DNA of 64,000 bases from assembly GCF_002966125.1 (NCBI RefSeq), contig NZ_CP027062.1:2480001-2544000 (forward strand), read 5' to 3'. A model generated the notes under the pieces. That model searched no databases. It had not been told where the DNA came from and worked only from the letters and a program-made list of their open reading frames with translations. This DNA comes from Pukyongia salina. GTDB taxonomy: Bacteria; Bacteroidota; Bacteroidia; Flavobacteriales; Flavobacteriaceae. Positions 45,641 to 54,793 of this stretch are shown here, piece by piece (the stretch's first letter is position 1; each line of letters starts with the position of its first letter). The translations under genes and the position numbers were made by a program.

Positions 45641-45799
45641 GTATTATTTCTAGAGCGTTATACGTACTATATTATAGATTATATCTAAGATCCATCATTA
45701 TCCGGTCCCCAATTCATTAAAATTCCCTTTCATTGATTATTCCTCGTAAATTTCAACATTCATTCAAAGTTATCCTTACGGTTTCCCTCAACCATGATA

Positions 45800-46423
45800 T
45801 CACCCATCCCGCCATACTATTAAACAATAGTGTTCATAGTTGTCAGGGCTGCGGCGTGCCTCTCCGGGATTATGCAAAGCCAATTTCAATGCAATTGAGC
45901 CTTCATTCACCTTTTGGCCTTTTATTTTTTTATCCTGGAACCAAACATGCATCAATTCATGCAGTAACGTTGCTGCCATCTTATCATTTTTGTCTTCAAA
46001 ACGTTCGAATAACTTAGGGAACACCTGCATGCCTCTTGGCGTAAAAACCCATCCATAATTACGTGCATTCGATTCCTTATCGTTATTTGGTTTAACATTC
46101 ATGGTGATTCCTTTCTCGGTACGTTTGTATAGTTTCTCTAACCGATTGCGAACATTTTTCGCCTTACCACTACTCTTCACTTCTCCAAACCATCGCTTTA
46201 AAAAGCGGTCGTTATTAAAACCAATCTGCCATTGGCGTTTTACATCAATGTCGAAAATATAGTCGGTATGGTCTAAGGCCTTCTTCGCCATGCTTTTTGC
46301 CAGTCGGGCAAGATTTAACAGCAGGCGTTCGGTGTCGTTCAGGCTCATGTCCAGCTCTTCCAGCTGGCGCGTGAGTTTGTCTTTGTCGTCCGCATTACTA
46401 GGAAATGTAACTTTATTTGCCAT
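45800..46423 (-). CDS. M35-like zinc metallopeptidase domain protein
   Basis: A 207-residue protein without a signal peptide. The zinc motif HELMH (155-159) is followed by VNEGSIALKLALHNPGEARRSPDNYEHYC, of which the P-DNY-HYC part resembles the NADNY..F segment that ends M35 (deuterolysin / peptidyl-Lys endopeptidase) domains. The N-terminal 100 residues are charged and helical. It lies downstream of a DUF4157 protein gene and a small partner gene, a context in which such peptidases serve as effector or toxin domains; that is inference. It ends about 160 bases before the kinase-pair genes. Confidence 0.7.
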   Translation of the reverse strand: MANKVTFPSNADDKDKLTRQLEELDMSLNDTERLLLNLARLAKSMAKKALDHTDYIFDIDVKRQWQIGFNNDRFLKRWFGEVKSSGKAKNVRNRLEKLYKRTEKGITMNVKPNNDKESNARNYGWVFTPRGMQVFPKLFERFEDKNDKMAATLLHELMHVWFQDKKIKGQKVNEGSIALKLALHNPGEARRSPDNYEHYCLIVWRDG

Positions 46424-46654
46424 GGTAAATAGATATAAAAATCCCCTTACTGTTTCGCCACCGCCGGAGCGGGGTGAAGCAATGAGGGGAGAATACGTTA
46501 TTAAAGGTAATAATTTTTTCTTTTCCTTAGGCAGCGAGGTGAGGGGTGAGAGGTGAGTGGAGGGTTAAAAGTACTATTTAGATAACAACATAATTTTTCT
46601 CTTGCGCTTGTGTAAATATTTAAATGGTAAATCTGAATTTCTGAATCTCTAAAT

Positions 46655-47185
46655 TTATCCTTCATAATTCAAAAATCTTTCAAATCGGTCTTTGGCTTCC
46701 TCTTCAGCTTTATCTTTCCAGGCTGCTGGTGGCTCATGGTCCCACTTCCACTCTCCATCAGCGTCTTTTTCATAATGATATTTTATGCTTGATCCTCTAA
46801 ATCGTTTGTCCTCAGCAATAAAGGTTGCCGTAAAGGATTCAAATTCATTTTGTTGCGGGACCTTGCCATTCACATGAAAATGCACCTGTACATTGTCTCG
46901 CGCATCTTCATAAAATGCTTCATTATTAATTCCCGCATTTTGCGCTCTTCCCACATTAAAACGTTCCCATGCCATGCCACTTTTTAAGTTATATTGGAGT
47001 TGAAAGATTCCAGTATTTCCAACGCTTTCCTTGATTGATAATTTTTTCGAAGTTGACAATTGTTGCAATCTCTTTAGCTGAACTGTTTCAGGACGATGGT
47101 CATCATGCTTTGATATTCCTAAGGATGTAGTATTGGGTAATTGTGATTTCCTGTTTTCATTTGATTTATGTGGAGTATGTCGCAT
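46655..47185 (-). CDS. Hypothetical protein of the DUF4157 cluster
   Basis: A 176-residue protein that I cannot assign. The first 60 residues are disordered, rich in Ser/Asn/His/Gln, and contain VQLK and FQLQ patches like the leader region of the DUF4157 protein encoded upstream. The rest (GMAWERFNVGRAQNAG ... VQVHFHVNG ... TATFIAEDKRFRGSS) alternates strands and ends in an acidic helix. No signal peptide or membrane segment is present. It may be a cargo protein or immunity partner in the cluster. Confidence 0.65.
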   Translation of the reverse strand: MRHTPHKSNENRKSQLPNTTSLGISKHDDHRPETVQLKRLQQLSTSKKLSIKESVGNTGIFQLQYNLKSGMAWERFNVGRAQNAGINNEAFYEDARDNVQVHFHVNGKVPQQNEFESFTATFIAEDKRFRGSSIKYHYEKDADGEWKWDHEPPAAWKDKAEEEAKDRFERFLNYEG

Positions 47186-47265
47186 TGCTTCAAGTTTTAA
47201 TTATTCATTGTACTAATTTGAATATTCATAATTCATAGTTAATTATGTTTAAATTCAATTTATTG

Positions 47266-49122
47266 TCAACCATCTCTATTTAAGCGATTTACTGCAATAA
47301 AAGCAGCTGTGATTTCGCGAGCAAACTTAGGCCACTCATTCATAGGGACCCCATAATCATGAGGACTAAATGCTCGAATTTCCAACACGATGCCTTTTTC
47401 TCGTACAGGGATACAACAGCATATAGTTCCAGAAACAGGTCCCACTTTTTCCATTTTCATGTTATTGTCAGTCCAGGTCTTCTCGAAAGAAAGCCCGGGG
47501 CTAACTATATTCCTTATCCAATTAGCAACGGTAATTGTATCGTCGCGTTCGATGGTTCTATTGCTTCTTCTTGGGACATTAAGACCCGACGGAAATAGAG
47601 GTGTATTTCCAGAGCCACGATCCAAGCCTGCAGATTCTAATACATCCCCAATAAAGGTTGCCACATTGTTTATTGGTGCAGCTTTGGCTAAATTTCTTAG
47701 TTTACTCCTGCTTAACAGAGGGACATTGAGCTTGGCAGTAGGTAAGGGGCCTTGCGCAAGCTGTTGTCCAGCCACATAGGAAGCCAACAATGCGACCAAT
47801 CCTCTATAATTAGGATTTACACTTTGAGTCTTTGCATTAGTCACGGCCGTTCCAATTATTTTTGATAGATCAGGATCCATAACGAGTGATTTACTTTCTT
47901 CATCATCCAAACCTCCTTCGTCATCATCAGACGACCAACTTTCGTTCTGCCCATAAACCGGCCATTTGCTTATACGTTCCATTATTTCGAATATTCGATC
48001 TGGTCTTACACCTCCTGTTACTTGTATATTACCTGAAGGTTCTGCATCTCGATGAAACCATCCAATGGCGATATTTGGTGTTAATTGCGTATAATTATTT
48101 CTTCCCAATGGCATTATTATCTGTTCATAGTAACCTTGAATCCGACTAACTATACCTTCCAGATCATCTGGATTTATTGCCTCGTCTACCGCATCGGTGA
48201 TAAATTCGATATACCAACTTTGTGGTGGATGGCCATCCGGGGTTAACTTCCAACCATTACCTCTGTAGATTTCCTGTCCTTTGGTTAAGGTATTTTGAGT
48301 TGTAATGACATTAGTATCATTATATGATGGTTTGCCATATACAGGTTCAAAATCGTCATATTGCTCCAGAGCTTTCTGTTTCCCTTTTCTTCGTGAACTG
48401 TGGGATAAAAGTGGATCATCCTCTTCATGCTGTCTTACCGTGCCATTAACTATGTCGGCTTGAACTTCTATTTCCATACCAATTTTTCGTTGTGTTACCC
48501 CAAAATGTGCGTTTACCGCCCCTACGTTCTTATTGTGGGATGAAGTGTTTAATGGGATGGAAGTAATCTGTTCTACGTTAGACGAATTCGCTCTCCCCCC
48601 CATCACATCAGCTTCTTTTTCCAGGCTACTATCATCATTTACCTTGGTTCCTTTTAGCTGTTTGGTGGGTTTCACCCTGCCTTGTTTTTGCTGTACCACG
48701 TGCCAGGCTTCGTGTGGTAAGTGCTTTTCTTGTCCGGGGGCCAGATGAATCTGGTTTCCCTGTGCATAGGCGTGAGCATTGAGCTGCGCAGGTTTACCGG
48801 AATTGCGATGTACTTGTACATCGTCCATGGAGATTCCCGATAAACTCTCTATACCTGTTTTTAGCCCGTCTGGTAATCCTGTATTGTTTTTTTTGGGCTG
48901 AACTACCGCATTGGAATAATTATTGGCGAGACCCTGTAGCTGTGCGGTATCGCTCTTTCCACAAAATCCATCAGCTTTTTTCTGAAGTACTTCTACATTA
49001 TGAGAAATTGAACGCTTATCCTTAAACTGAAATAATTGCTCACCTCCATCGCTAACCTCATTTTGAGGTGCAACAGGGGTTTGTAGCTTTTGTTGTGGCG
49101 ATTTGTCTACACCTTCTTTCAA
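47266..49122 (-). CDS. DUF4157 (eCIS-associated) protein with C-terminal amidoligase-like domain
   Basis: 618 residues from a TTG start. Residues 1-75 are a Gln-rich leader. Residues 80-155 are a DUF4157 domain: [38 protein letters not shown], and HEAWH (137-141). DUF4157 is found on many predicted effectors of extracellular contractile injection systems. From about residue 205 the pattern [16 protein letters not shown]...[13 protein letters not shown] and NIQVTGGV resembles amidoligase (COOH-NH2 ligase) domains, which would modify proteins or peptides. No structural injection genes are in the cluster. Three same-strand genes (this, 46655, 45800) are probably one effector locus. Confidence 0.75.
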   Translation of the reverse strand: MKEGVDKSPQQKLQTPVAPQNEVSDGGEQLFQFKDKRSISHNVEVLQKKADGFCGKSDTAQLQGLANNYSNAVVQPKKNNTGLPDGLKTGIESLSGISMDDVQVHRNSGKPAQLNAHAYAQGNQIHLAPGQEKHLPHEAWHVVQQKQGRVKPTKQLKGTKVNDDSSLEKEADVMGGRANSSNVEQITSIPLNTSSHNKNVGAVNAHFGVTQRKIGMEIEVQADIVNGTVRQHEEDDPLLSHSSRRKGKQKALEQYDDFEPVYGKPSYNDTNVITTQNTLTKGQEIYRGNGWKLTPDGHPPQSWYIEFITDAVDEAINPDDLEGIVSRIQGYYEQIIMPLGRNNYTQLTPNIAIGWFHRDAEPSGNIQVTGGVRPDRIFEIMERISKWPVYGQNESWSSDDDEGGLDDEESKSLVMDPDLSKIIGTAVTNAKTQSVNPNYRGLVALLASYVAGQQLAQGPLPTAKLNVPLLSRSKLRNLAKAAPINNVATFIGDVLESAGLDRGSGNTPLFPSGLNVPRRSNRTIERDDTITVANWIRNIVSPGLSFEKTWTDNNMKMEKVGPVSGTICCCIPVREKGIVLEIRAFSPHDYGVPMNEWPKFAREITAAFIAVNRLNRDG

Positions 49123-49245
49123 ACGCTTTTACTTAAATGCGTTTTCAAGATACCTCTTACCACGGGCCATTCAAATACGTATTTATGCGTAATTGAACGT
49201 GTTGATGGCTAAAGGTTTAAAGGCATACTAGTGGAAATTCTAGAT

Positions 49246-49376
49246 CTCAAGCACCAAAACGTGAATAACTTTCAACTACCAAGCACCAAATCACAAATAA
49301 ATTTCAATGCTCAATTACGCAAAATTGAAATTTGAGATTTGATCATTATTTATTTTTTGATCTATTGATAATTGTA
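49246..49376. repeat. AT-rich inverted-repeat element, copy 5 (diverged)
   Basis: Two units (CAAGCACCAAAACGTGAATAA and CAAGCACCAAATCACAAATA, parts given) followed by an inverse arm with TTGAGATTTGATCATTATTT. It is more diverged than the other copies. Confidence 0.7.
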
Positions 49377-49391
49377 ATTGAAGCACTTGCA

Positions 49392-49432
49392 GTTCTCGAT
49401 ACATTTTGCGACGAAAAACACTCGAACAGACA
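49392..49432 (+). repeat. Palindromic repeat of the GIY-YIG-flanking family, solo copy
   Basis: GTTCTCGATAC arm, a TTTTgcgacgAAAA hairpin, then CACTCGAACAGAC. The outer arms match those at 30257 and 30650 while the central stem is entirely different. Confidence 0.8.
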
Positions 49433-49439
49433 AGTCGCT

Positions 49440-50606
49440 TTAATCCTTCACGAACTTATACGCCGCGCTACGTCCGTCAATCTGGACATTGAGTATATAC
49501 ATTCCCTCACTCAACGCTGCGATGTTGATCTCGGCATTGAGAGCATCGATAGCCTGCTGCATCACCTGTTTTCCTGTGATATCCACAATTGCAATACGAT
49601 CGATCTGTACTCCGGCATTCAAATTAAGTACTTCGTGGGCTGGATTGGGATAGTACCGGAAGGAGTCGAATACTTCGGTCGAAGAACCCAGCAGGTCCTG
49701 GTCGAACCAATCGGTAAATCCAAATTGGTCCAGGGTTCCCGGTGTAATGGTCCCTATCAAAGAGGTCAATCCTGTGGAAATATTCAGCGAGCGTAATTCA
49801 GAGTCGAAAGTAGTATTGTTAAAGGCTGAAAGTAAGGTCGTATTTGTCACCGGGTCGAAAGCCATTCCTTGTCCAAAATTAGCATCGAAGCCTGAAGGGC
49901 CTATTAAATTAACCACACCAGAAGCGGCATCCACCCCATATATATTGTCGTCGTCACCGTCCAGCACTACCAGTTGGTCTGCGGGACCCCTTCCAAGGCT
50001 GAGAGGTAAGGTAAGGCCATTATTACCGCCAATCATGGTTGTGCCCCAGGTCATAGGATCTAATTTGTACAGGTGGCTGCTATTCATTCCGTTGGTTCCA
50101 ATTGCGTATATATCGCCATTAGAAAGTCGTTCCAGGCCCACGATCGCTTCATTAGGTGCTACATTTACGTTTACACCTGTATCCATGTAGACATTATTAT
50201 TGATCCCGCGAATGTAGATGCGATTGGAATTATTCACTATCACATTGGTATTTACCTCCGTTATAGCAATTCCGGCACCTTCAAAGTCGGAAAGTGAGGA
50301 AGGACCCAAATTTTCAAGTTGTGAAAGGTCATCGGGAAGTATCTGTACTACCGTAACCGGTAACACAGCCTGGGTAGAAGAACCCCGGCGGTCTAGAAGG
50401 ACCGATTCGGTTACAGGAGTATTTATGGTTTGATAGAAATGTGCGGTCAAGACATCCAATTCCTCCGGAGTGAATACATCGGAAACACTTCCAAAATGGT
50501 TTTCATTCAATCTTGATAGTAATTCGTTAAGATCCGGCTGATTTTGTGCAGAAAGGGGTAAAGTGATAAAACTGCATAGCAATGCTGATAGTACAAAACT
50601 TCTCAT
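49440..50606 (-). CDS. T9SS-exported repeat protein (DUF4394-like), paralog 1
   Basis: A 388-residue secreted protein: Sec signal (residues 1-20), a short helical region, four or so beta-propeller-like repeats (LYKLDPMTWGTTMIGG, IYGVDAASGVVNLIG, FDPVTNTTLL, each with a conserved Asp at the turn), and a Por-type C-terminal sorting domain (YYPNPAHEVLNL ... GMYILNVQIDG). It would be exported by the type IX system and attached to the surface or released. Function is unknown. A full-length paralog is encoded at 53571, with three unrelated genes between them. Confidence 0.82.
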   Translation of the reverse strand: MRSFVLSALLCSFITLPLSAQNQPDLNELLSRLNENHFGSVSDVFTPEELDVLTAHFYQTINTPVTESVLLDRRGSSTQAVLPVTVVQILPDDLSQLENLGPSSLSDFEGAGIAITEVNTNVIVNNSNRIYIRGINNNVYMDTGVNVNVAPNEAIVGLERLSNGDIYAIGTNGMNSSHLYKLDPMTWGTTMIGGNNGLTLPLSLGRGPADQLVVLDGDDDNIYGVDAASGVVNLIGPSGFDANFGQGMAFDPVTNTTLLSAFNNTTFDSELRSLNISTGLTSLIGTITPGTLDQFGFTDWFDQDLLGSSTEVFDSFRYYPNPAHEVLNLNAGVQIDRIAIVDITGKQVMQQAIDALNAEINIAALSEGMYILNVQIDGRSAAYKFVKD

Positions 50607-50711
50607 GACACGATATTTAATTAGTTAGTTATCAGAAAGATAATGAAAATTAAAGAAATCGTATTCGAGAGTTCCTAAGGGGATACTTTAATTAAAATGA
50701 AGCTATTTCTA

Positions 50712-52373
50712 TTATTGAACAACAAACTTCAAACTATAAACGCCTGTTTGGTCCTGGATCGTTAGAAAATAGATGCCTGAATCCAGCTGTTGGGCAATCG
50801 CAATACGATCGGTTGGCCGATTATAGGTTTCAGAAAATAATTGTTTTCCTGAAACCGTAAATGCAGAAATATTAAGCTCACCATAATCGAAGGAAGGATC
50901 CAATTGCAAAAGTATGTGCTGTTTTACCGGGTTTTCGATCAATTGATATTTTTTCTGAAGTATTACTTCTGAAAATCCTAAGCCACCATTTCTAATCTCA
51001 TCAAGAGCAAATTGTGCACTTTCTGAAGTCACCATGACGTGCGACTCATTTTCCGAAGGGATATAGGTATTCACAAAAGGGGAGGAATGTACACCTCCGA
51101 TATCGGGTGCCGCGAACCAGTCGTCTTCGTTATCTATGGCGAGGCTGCTTATCACCGGGATAAAGGAATAATCGTCCTGGTTGAGAGCCGCAATAAAGGA
51201 TACGATAACGGGGTTAGAAGCGCCAGCACCACCTAAAGCGGCCGATATGTTAGATGTGCCTCCGGGAGACGCGTCTACGCCATCGGTATACGCAAAAGCC
51301 TCGGCTTCGGCATCGAAACTATCCACCGGAAATCCGAACAAGAAGCTATCGAAACTGGTAACATTATTCGTCATGCTCGCTTCCGGGGTAAAATGCAGTA
51401 CTACATCGGCCGTGGCACCGGAGCCAAGATCGAGGGTTGTATCCACCACCAGCATGCCTGCGGTTCCTGTGGTATTCCCCTGGGAACTACCGTTTACCAT
51501 GGCTACATTACGAACGTTCTGTGGAAAGCCGAGTGCATCCAGTTCGGCCTGAAAGGCATCCCTGAAATTAGGGGCACCTTCTGGTAGTAATTTGTTGGGG
51601 TCCTGCAAATAATCAGATCCCGCCTGCAGGTGAGCGAGTAGATGATCGTACAGCATTTCCTTTGCCGCAGGTGAATTAAGTACATTTTCCACGATGGCAA
51701 GCGCATCGGCATCGCCAAGCTGTCTTGCCAGGTAATTAATGAGATATTGTAAACTAATAGGGATATTGGCACCACGGTGTGGTGAATCGAAGGAGATATA
51801 CAGTCGTGTTTCAGGTTCCAGGCTGTTTTGTTCCATATACGCCAAAGCATAGCGTCCTATAAGGCCGCCCATACTCGGGCCCAGCACCACCAATTCTTCA
51901 TCGCCAACTTTGAGGTCGTTCAGTAAGTTGATCATTTCAATAAGGACCATGGCATTGCGTTGTATATAATCGGCACCGCCATCTATGTCCTTACCTCCGG
52001 TGGAATACATAGGCGCATTCAGAATAACTATATCAAAACCTTCATCCCTTACTATATCTGCCAGGTTTTCACCTCCAAAACTTAAACTGTTGTACAGCCC
52101 TGCGATATCCCTACTATCGCCGGGATCGAAACCATCCAGGACGATAATGGGTTTATCCAGAACTCCATTTACATTATCTAAAAAGATCTCGTATTCTCCC
52201 TCACCAAAATATTCCTGGGTCTCTTCATAGCCTTGATAACCAATGGTCGCGACAATAGGTGTGACCACGCCCCGGTTGTTGATTGGCCGGTTTTCGGCGG
52301 GAGCCATAAAACTACTTTGGGGTAAAACTGTGATACCTGAAAACAGGCAAAGCAGGGTAAAGAAGGTCTTCAT
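50712..52373 (-). CDS. T9SS-exported alpha/beta hydrolase (lipase-like)
   Basis: A 553-residue secreted protein with a Sec signal (residues 1-19), an alpha/beta-hydrolase core and a C-terminal Por sorting domain (QLDSGIYFLTIQDQTG). The core shows VLDGFDPGD (oxyanion-hole region), the nucleophile elbow VVLGPSMGGLIGRYAL (Ser in GPSMG) and SFDSPHRGANIP, all like PGAP1/triacylglycerol lipase families. The acid and His residues are not confidently placed. It probably attacks lipids or esters outside the cell. It has a separate reading unit between the paralog-1 gene and the NTF2-like gene. Confidence 0.85.
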   Translation of the reverse strand: MKTFFTLLCLFSGITVLPQSSFMAPAENRPINNRGVVTPIVATIGYQGYEETQEYFGEGEYEIFLDNVNGVLDKPIIVLDGFDPGDSRDIAGLYNSLSFGGENLADIVRDEGFDIVILNAPMYSTGGKDIDGGADYIQRNAMVLIEMINLLNDLKVGDEELVVLGPSMGGLIGRYALAYMEQNSLEPETRLYISFDSPHRGANIPISLQYLINYLARQLGDADALAIVENVLNSPAAKEMLYDHLLAHLQAGSDYLQDPNKLLPEGAPNFRDAFQAELDALGFPQNVRNVAMVNGSSQGNTTGTAGMLVVDTTLDLGSGATADVVLHFTPEASMTNNVTSFDSFLFGFPVDSFDAEAEAFAYTDGVDASPGGTSNISAALGGAGASNPVIVSFIAALNQDDYSFIPVISSLAIDNEDDWFAAPDIGGVHSSPFVNTYIPSENESHVMVTSESAQFALDEIRNGGLGFSEVILQKKYQLIENPVKQHILLQLDPSFDYGELNISAFTVSGKQLFSETYNRPTDRIAIAQQLDSGIYFLTIQDQTGVYSLKFVVQ

Positions 52374-52433
52374 GATTTTGGGCTTAATATATTTACGGCA
52401 TGGAAGATAGCAATAAATATCTGGCTAGTCAAT

Positions 52434-52943
52434 TTAGTTCAGTTCTAACAAGGTAGCACCTTCAAAGAACGAACCATCAACATTTTTGCCACCAATGGTA
52501 CTTGTGTCGAAGTCTTGTGCGATCTTCCATCTACCATCTACTTTCTTTAAAACAACGTGGAATTGCCCGTAATAATTGGTACTTTCTCCATTCTCACGAG
52601 TGTAGATCACGCGATAATAGCCGGTTTCGTATCCGGTATTGGCGTTATACTGCCTGTTCTCGAAAGCAAAATCGATGGTGATACTTGTGCCCTCGGATGT
52701 ACGCCACGAATCAATACTGGCAAAGTATTCGGGGGCTGTTTTTATCCCACCGTCGTTCACCCTAAGTATATCATCGGTATGTATGGCCTTAAAGGCTTCA
52801 GAATCCCTGGCTTCGTATGCAGTTTTAAACGCCTGCCAAACCTGGGTATTAACTTCTTTTTCTGCTTCCTGGGCTTTTTGTGCGAAGAGTGGAAACTGAA
52901 TAGCAATACAGAGTAGGAGGCAACCGAGAATTCCTATTTTCAT
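52434..52943 (-). CDS. Secreted NTF2-like (DUF4440-type) protein
   Basis: A 169-residue protein with a signal peptide (cleavage after FAQ, about residue 21) and an NTF2-like domain: WQAFKTAYEARDSEAFKAIH, HTDDILRVNDGG, YYRVIYTRENGE and the closing VDGRWKIAQDFD. Ligand or substrate is unknown. Only general fold similarity with the protein at 26989 can be seen. Confidence 0.82.
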   Translation of the reverse strand: MKIGILGCLLLCIAIQFPLFAQKAQEAEKEVNTQVWQAFKTAYEARDSEAFKAIHTDDILRVNDGGIKTAPEYFASIDSWRTSEGTSITIDFAFENRQYNANTGYETGYYRVIYTRENGESTNYYGQFHVVLKKVDGRWKIAQDFDTSTIGGKNVDGSFFEGATLLELN

Positions 52944-52992
52944 AATGATGACTTGTTAATAATAAATTTAATTGGCCGTTTTTAGATCCACA

Positions 52993-53418
52993 CTATCTTT
53001 TGGCAAAGGTATAGAAGGAATATCCTAATTCCAGATCCTCTATTTCGGTGGCTTGCGACTTTCCTTCAGCTTTTTTTACATGGTGACTTACAGGATAAGC
53101 GCTGTGTAAGGTCCATTCCACAAGGGGTTTCCCTGAGGCGTCCTTCAGAAAAAGTGATACTCTGCCTTTTTCCGGACCTGCATTTTCCGCAGCGGGTGGT
53201 GAACACCATTGAATGAGCTTTGAACCCGTTTGCGATCTCCCTTTCTTCAATACGATGCTCTTGGATTTTGGCAGGGAAGGCAATCGATATTTAAAAGGAT
53301 GCTCACCTGGTTGCAGTGTGTGTTTCAGTACTGGTTCGGTGGAAACTCCGTCTACCGCCTCGAATGAAGTTTGCTCTCCATTTGCGGAAAGCTCGAAATA
53401 GAAATCGGATGTATTCAT
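52993..53418 (-). CDS. Orphan T4 gp19-like tail-tube protein
   Basis: A 141-residue protein that matches the layout of the gp19 / Hcp-like tube family of contractile tails: FYFELSANGEQTSFEAVDGVS at the start, LPSLPKSKSIVLKKGRS, RVSLFLKDASGKPLVEWTL, SAYPVSH and IEDLELGYSFYTFA at the end. Such proteins stack as rings to form an inner tube. No sheath, baseplate, spike or other tail genes are nearby, so it is an orphan. The only window gene with a possible functional tie is the DUF4157 effector-like locus 4 kb away. The motif match is good; the role without a tail is unknown. Confidence 0.7.
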   Translation of the reverse strand: MNTSDFYFELSANGEQTSFEAVDGVSTEPVLKHTLQPGEHPFKYRLPSLPKSKSIVLKKGRSQTGSKLIQWCSPPAAENAGPEKGRVSLFLKDASGKPLVEWTLHSAYPVSHHVKKAEGKSQATEIEDLELGYSFYTFAKR

Positions 53419-53521
53419 AAGGTCATTTTAACTGGGTTCGTATAGTTGTTAATTAAAGATAGGAAAAAAAAGTTTACCCCTTACCGAGAACCGCTGTTGC
53501 TTCTACGACAGAACGTAAAAA

Positions 53522-53542
53522 GCGGCTCCCAAGGGGAGCCGC
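53522..53542 (-). terminator. Terminator of the paralog-2 repeat-protein gene
   Basis: Stem GCGGCTCCC (53522-53530) / GGGAGCCGC (53534-53542). On the minus strand it is followed by TTTTT (complement of 53517-53521). It lies 28 bases beyond the stop codon at 53571. Confidence 0.88.
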
Positions 53543-53570
53543 CACAAAATAAATAGTAATATGAAAAAAA

Positions 53571-54737
53571 TTACTGCTTAATTATTTTGTACATGCCCGC
53601 TTTCCCATTCACAACGGCAGAACACAGATATTGTCCGCTTGCCAGGTATGATATATCCACTTCCGAATTTAGAGCATCTACAGGCTGATACATAACTCTT
53701 CGGCCATGCATATCGAAAATGGAAACACTTTCTATGCGATCGTCTGCTTGAACGTAGAAGGAATCTGCTGCCGGATTGGGATAAATATTGAATAATTTAT
53801 TGAGATTCTCATTCACAGACAGGCTGGTGTCCGGATTACTTATCCAGGCCATCTGGGCCAGAGTTCCCACAATGATAATTCCTATGAGGGTTGTGAGCCC
53901 TGTTGTAATATCTACAATTCGCAGTTCCGAATCGAAGACTGCATTATTAAAAGCGGCCAGCAGGATCACACCAGCGATCACGCTAAGTGCCATTCCCTGG
54001 CCAAAATTGGCATCGAATCCAATGGCTCCCACGAGTATAGCCAAGCCGGTTATTAAACTAATACTAAATATATTGTCGCTGTCGATGTCCAGGGCAAAGA
54101 ATTGTCCGGTCAAGGTTGCAGCCAGGGCAATGCCAAGCACCATCCCGGTGATACCAATTACCGTGGCAGTTAATGCAACAATGCCAATAAGCAGTAGCGT
54201 TGTTTGAACTGCATCTGTGGATAGGGCGTATAATAAGCCGTCCACGGGATTGAATTCGAGTCCGGTGATGCTTTCGCCTACAGGAATGCCTGCTATGGCA
54301 CCCAGAAGGGTATACACGCCGGTAGCGAGAATTAACTCGTACAGATTATTGTTATTGTCTACTACATAGGTTTTATCGCCACTAGGAGTGGAGGCACCGG
54401 CTCCTTCAAAATTAGGAGCTACTATTGGTGAGCCGTTTATTGGCGTAAAGGAAGCGGGATTTGCTTTGTTTAGTTTACCCATGGTCTCTGTCTGGTTCTC
54501 AACTCCATAAACATCGGAATCTCCAATACGCATGTCTACAACAGGAACTTCGGTATTGCGTCCAAAATGGGCACGAAGGATTTCAATTTCTTCTGGAGAA
54601 AATACGGCAGTAACACATTGGTGTGTGGTTTTGTTTTTTCGTTCCAGTAATTCGGCAAGAGAAGCTGGTGACTGCGCAAGGAGGGGGAAAGCAAACAACA
54701 GGCAACACAGCGTAATAAGGGTGTGTGACGCTTTCAT
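53571..54737 (-). CDS. T9SS-exported repeat protein (DUF4394-like), paralog 2, hydrophobic core region
   Basis: A 388-residue paralog of the protein at 49440 with the same order: Sec signal (residues 1-21), FSPEEIEILRAHFG helix, FEGAG, repeats, and Por sorting domain (IYPNPAADSFYVQ). The shared block GFDANFGQGMA is identical. In residues 133-292 the Asp/Pro/Thr turn residues of the repeats are replaced by Leu/Ile/Val/Ala (LLLIGIVALTATVIG, FSISLITGLAILVG, ALSVIAGVILL), so that residues 181-209 look like a membrane helix. The frame is intact and a terminator follows. Its function is unknown. Confidence 0.8.
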   Translation of the reverse strand: MKASHTLITLCCLLFAFPLLAQSPASLAELLERKNKTTHQCVTAVFSPEEIEILRAHFGRNTEVPVVDMRIGDSDVYGVENQTETMGKLNKANPASFTPINGSPIVAPNFEGAGASTPSGDKTYVVDNNNNLYELILATGVYTLLGAIAGIPVGESITGLEFNPVDGLLYALSTDAVQTTLLLIGIVALTATVIGITGMVLGIALAATLTGQFFALDIDSDNIFSISLITGLAILVGAIGFDANFGQGMALSVIAGVILLAAFNNAVFDSELRIVDITTGLTTLIGIIIVGTLAQMAWISNPDTSLSVNENLNKLFNIYPNPAADSFYVQADDRIESVSIFDMHGRRVMYQPVDALNSEVDISYLASGQYLCSAVVNGKAGMYKIIKQ

Positions 54738-54793
54738 AATCGAGTATAATTAGTTAGTTACTAGAAAGATACGAAAAAATTGGATAATTAATA

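Larger units (their letters stand above)
49123..49439. other. Gene-free region with two repeat types
   Basis: This 317-base gap contains a two-unit AT-rich element (49246-49376) and one palindromic element of the GIY-YIG-flanking family (49392-49432). No gene is seen. Confidence 0.75.

Noticed and set aside
53880-54240. Directional C-to-T mutation (deaminase-like) as the cause of Thr-to-Ile changes in the T9SS paralog
   Set aside because: Several changes (for example Asp to Ser, Asn to Ile) cannot be made by C-to-T transitions on one strand, so a simple deamination pattern is not supported.
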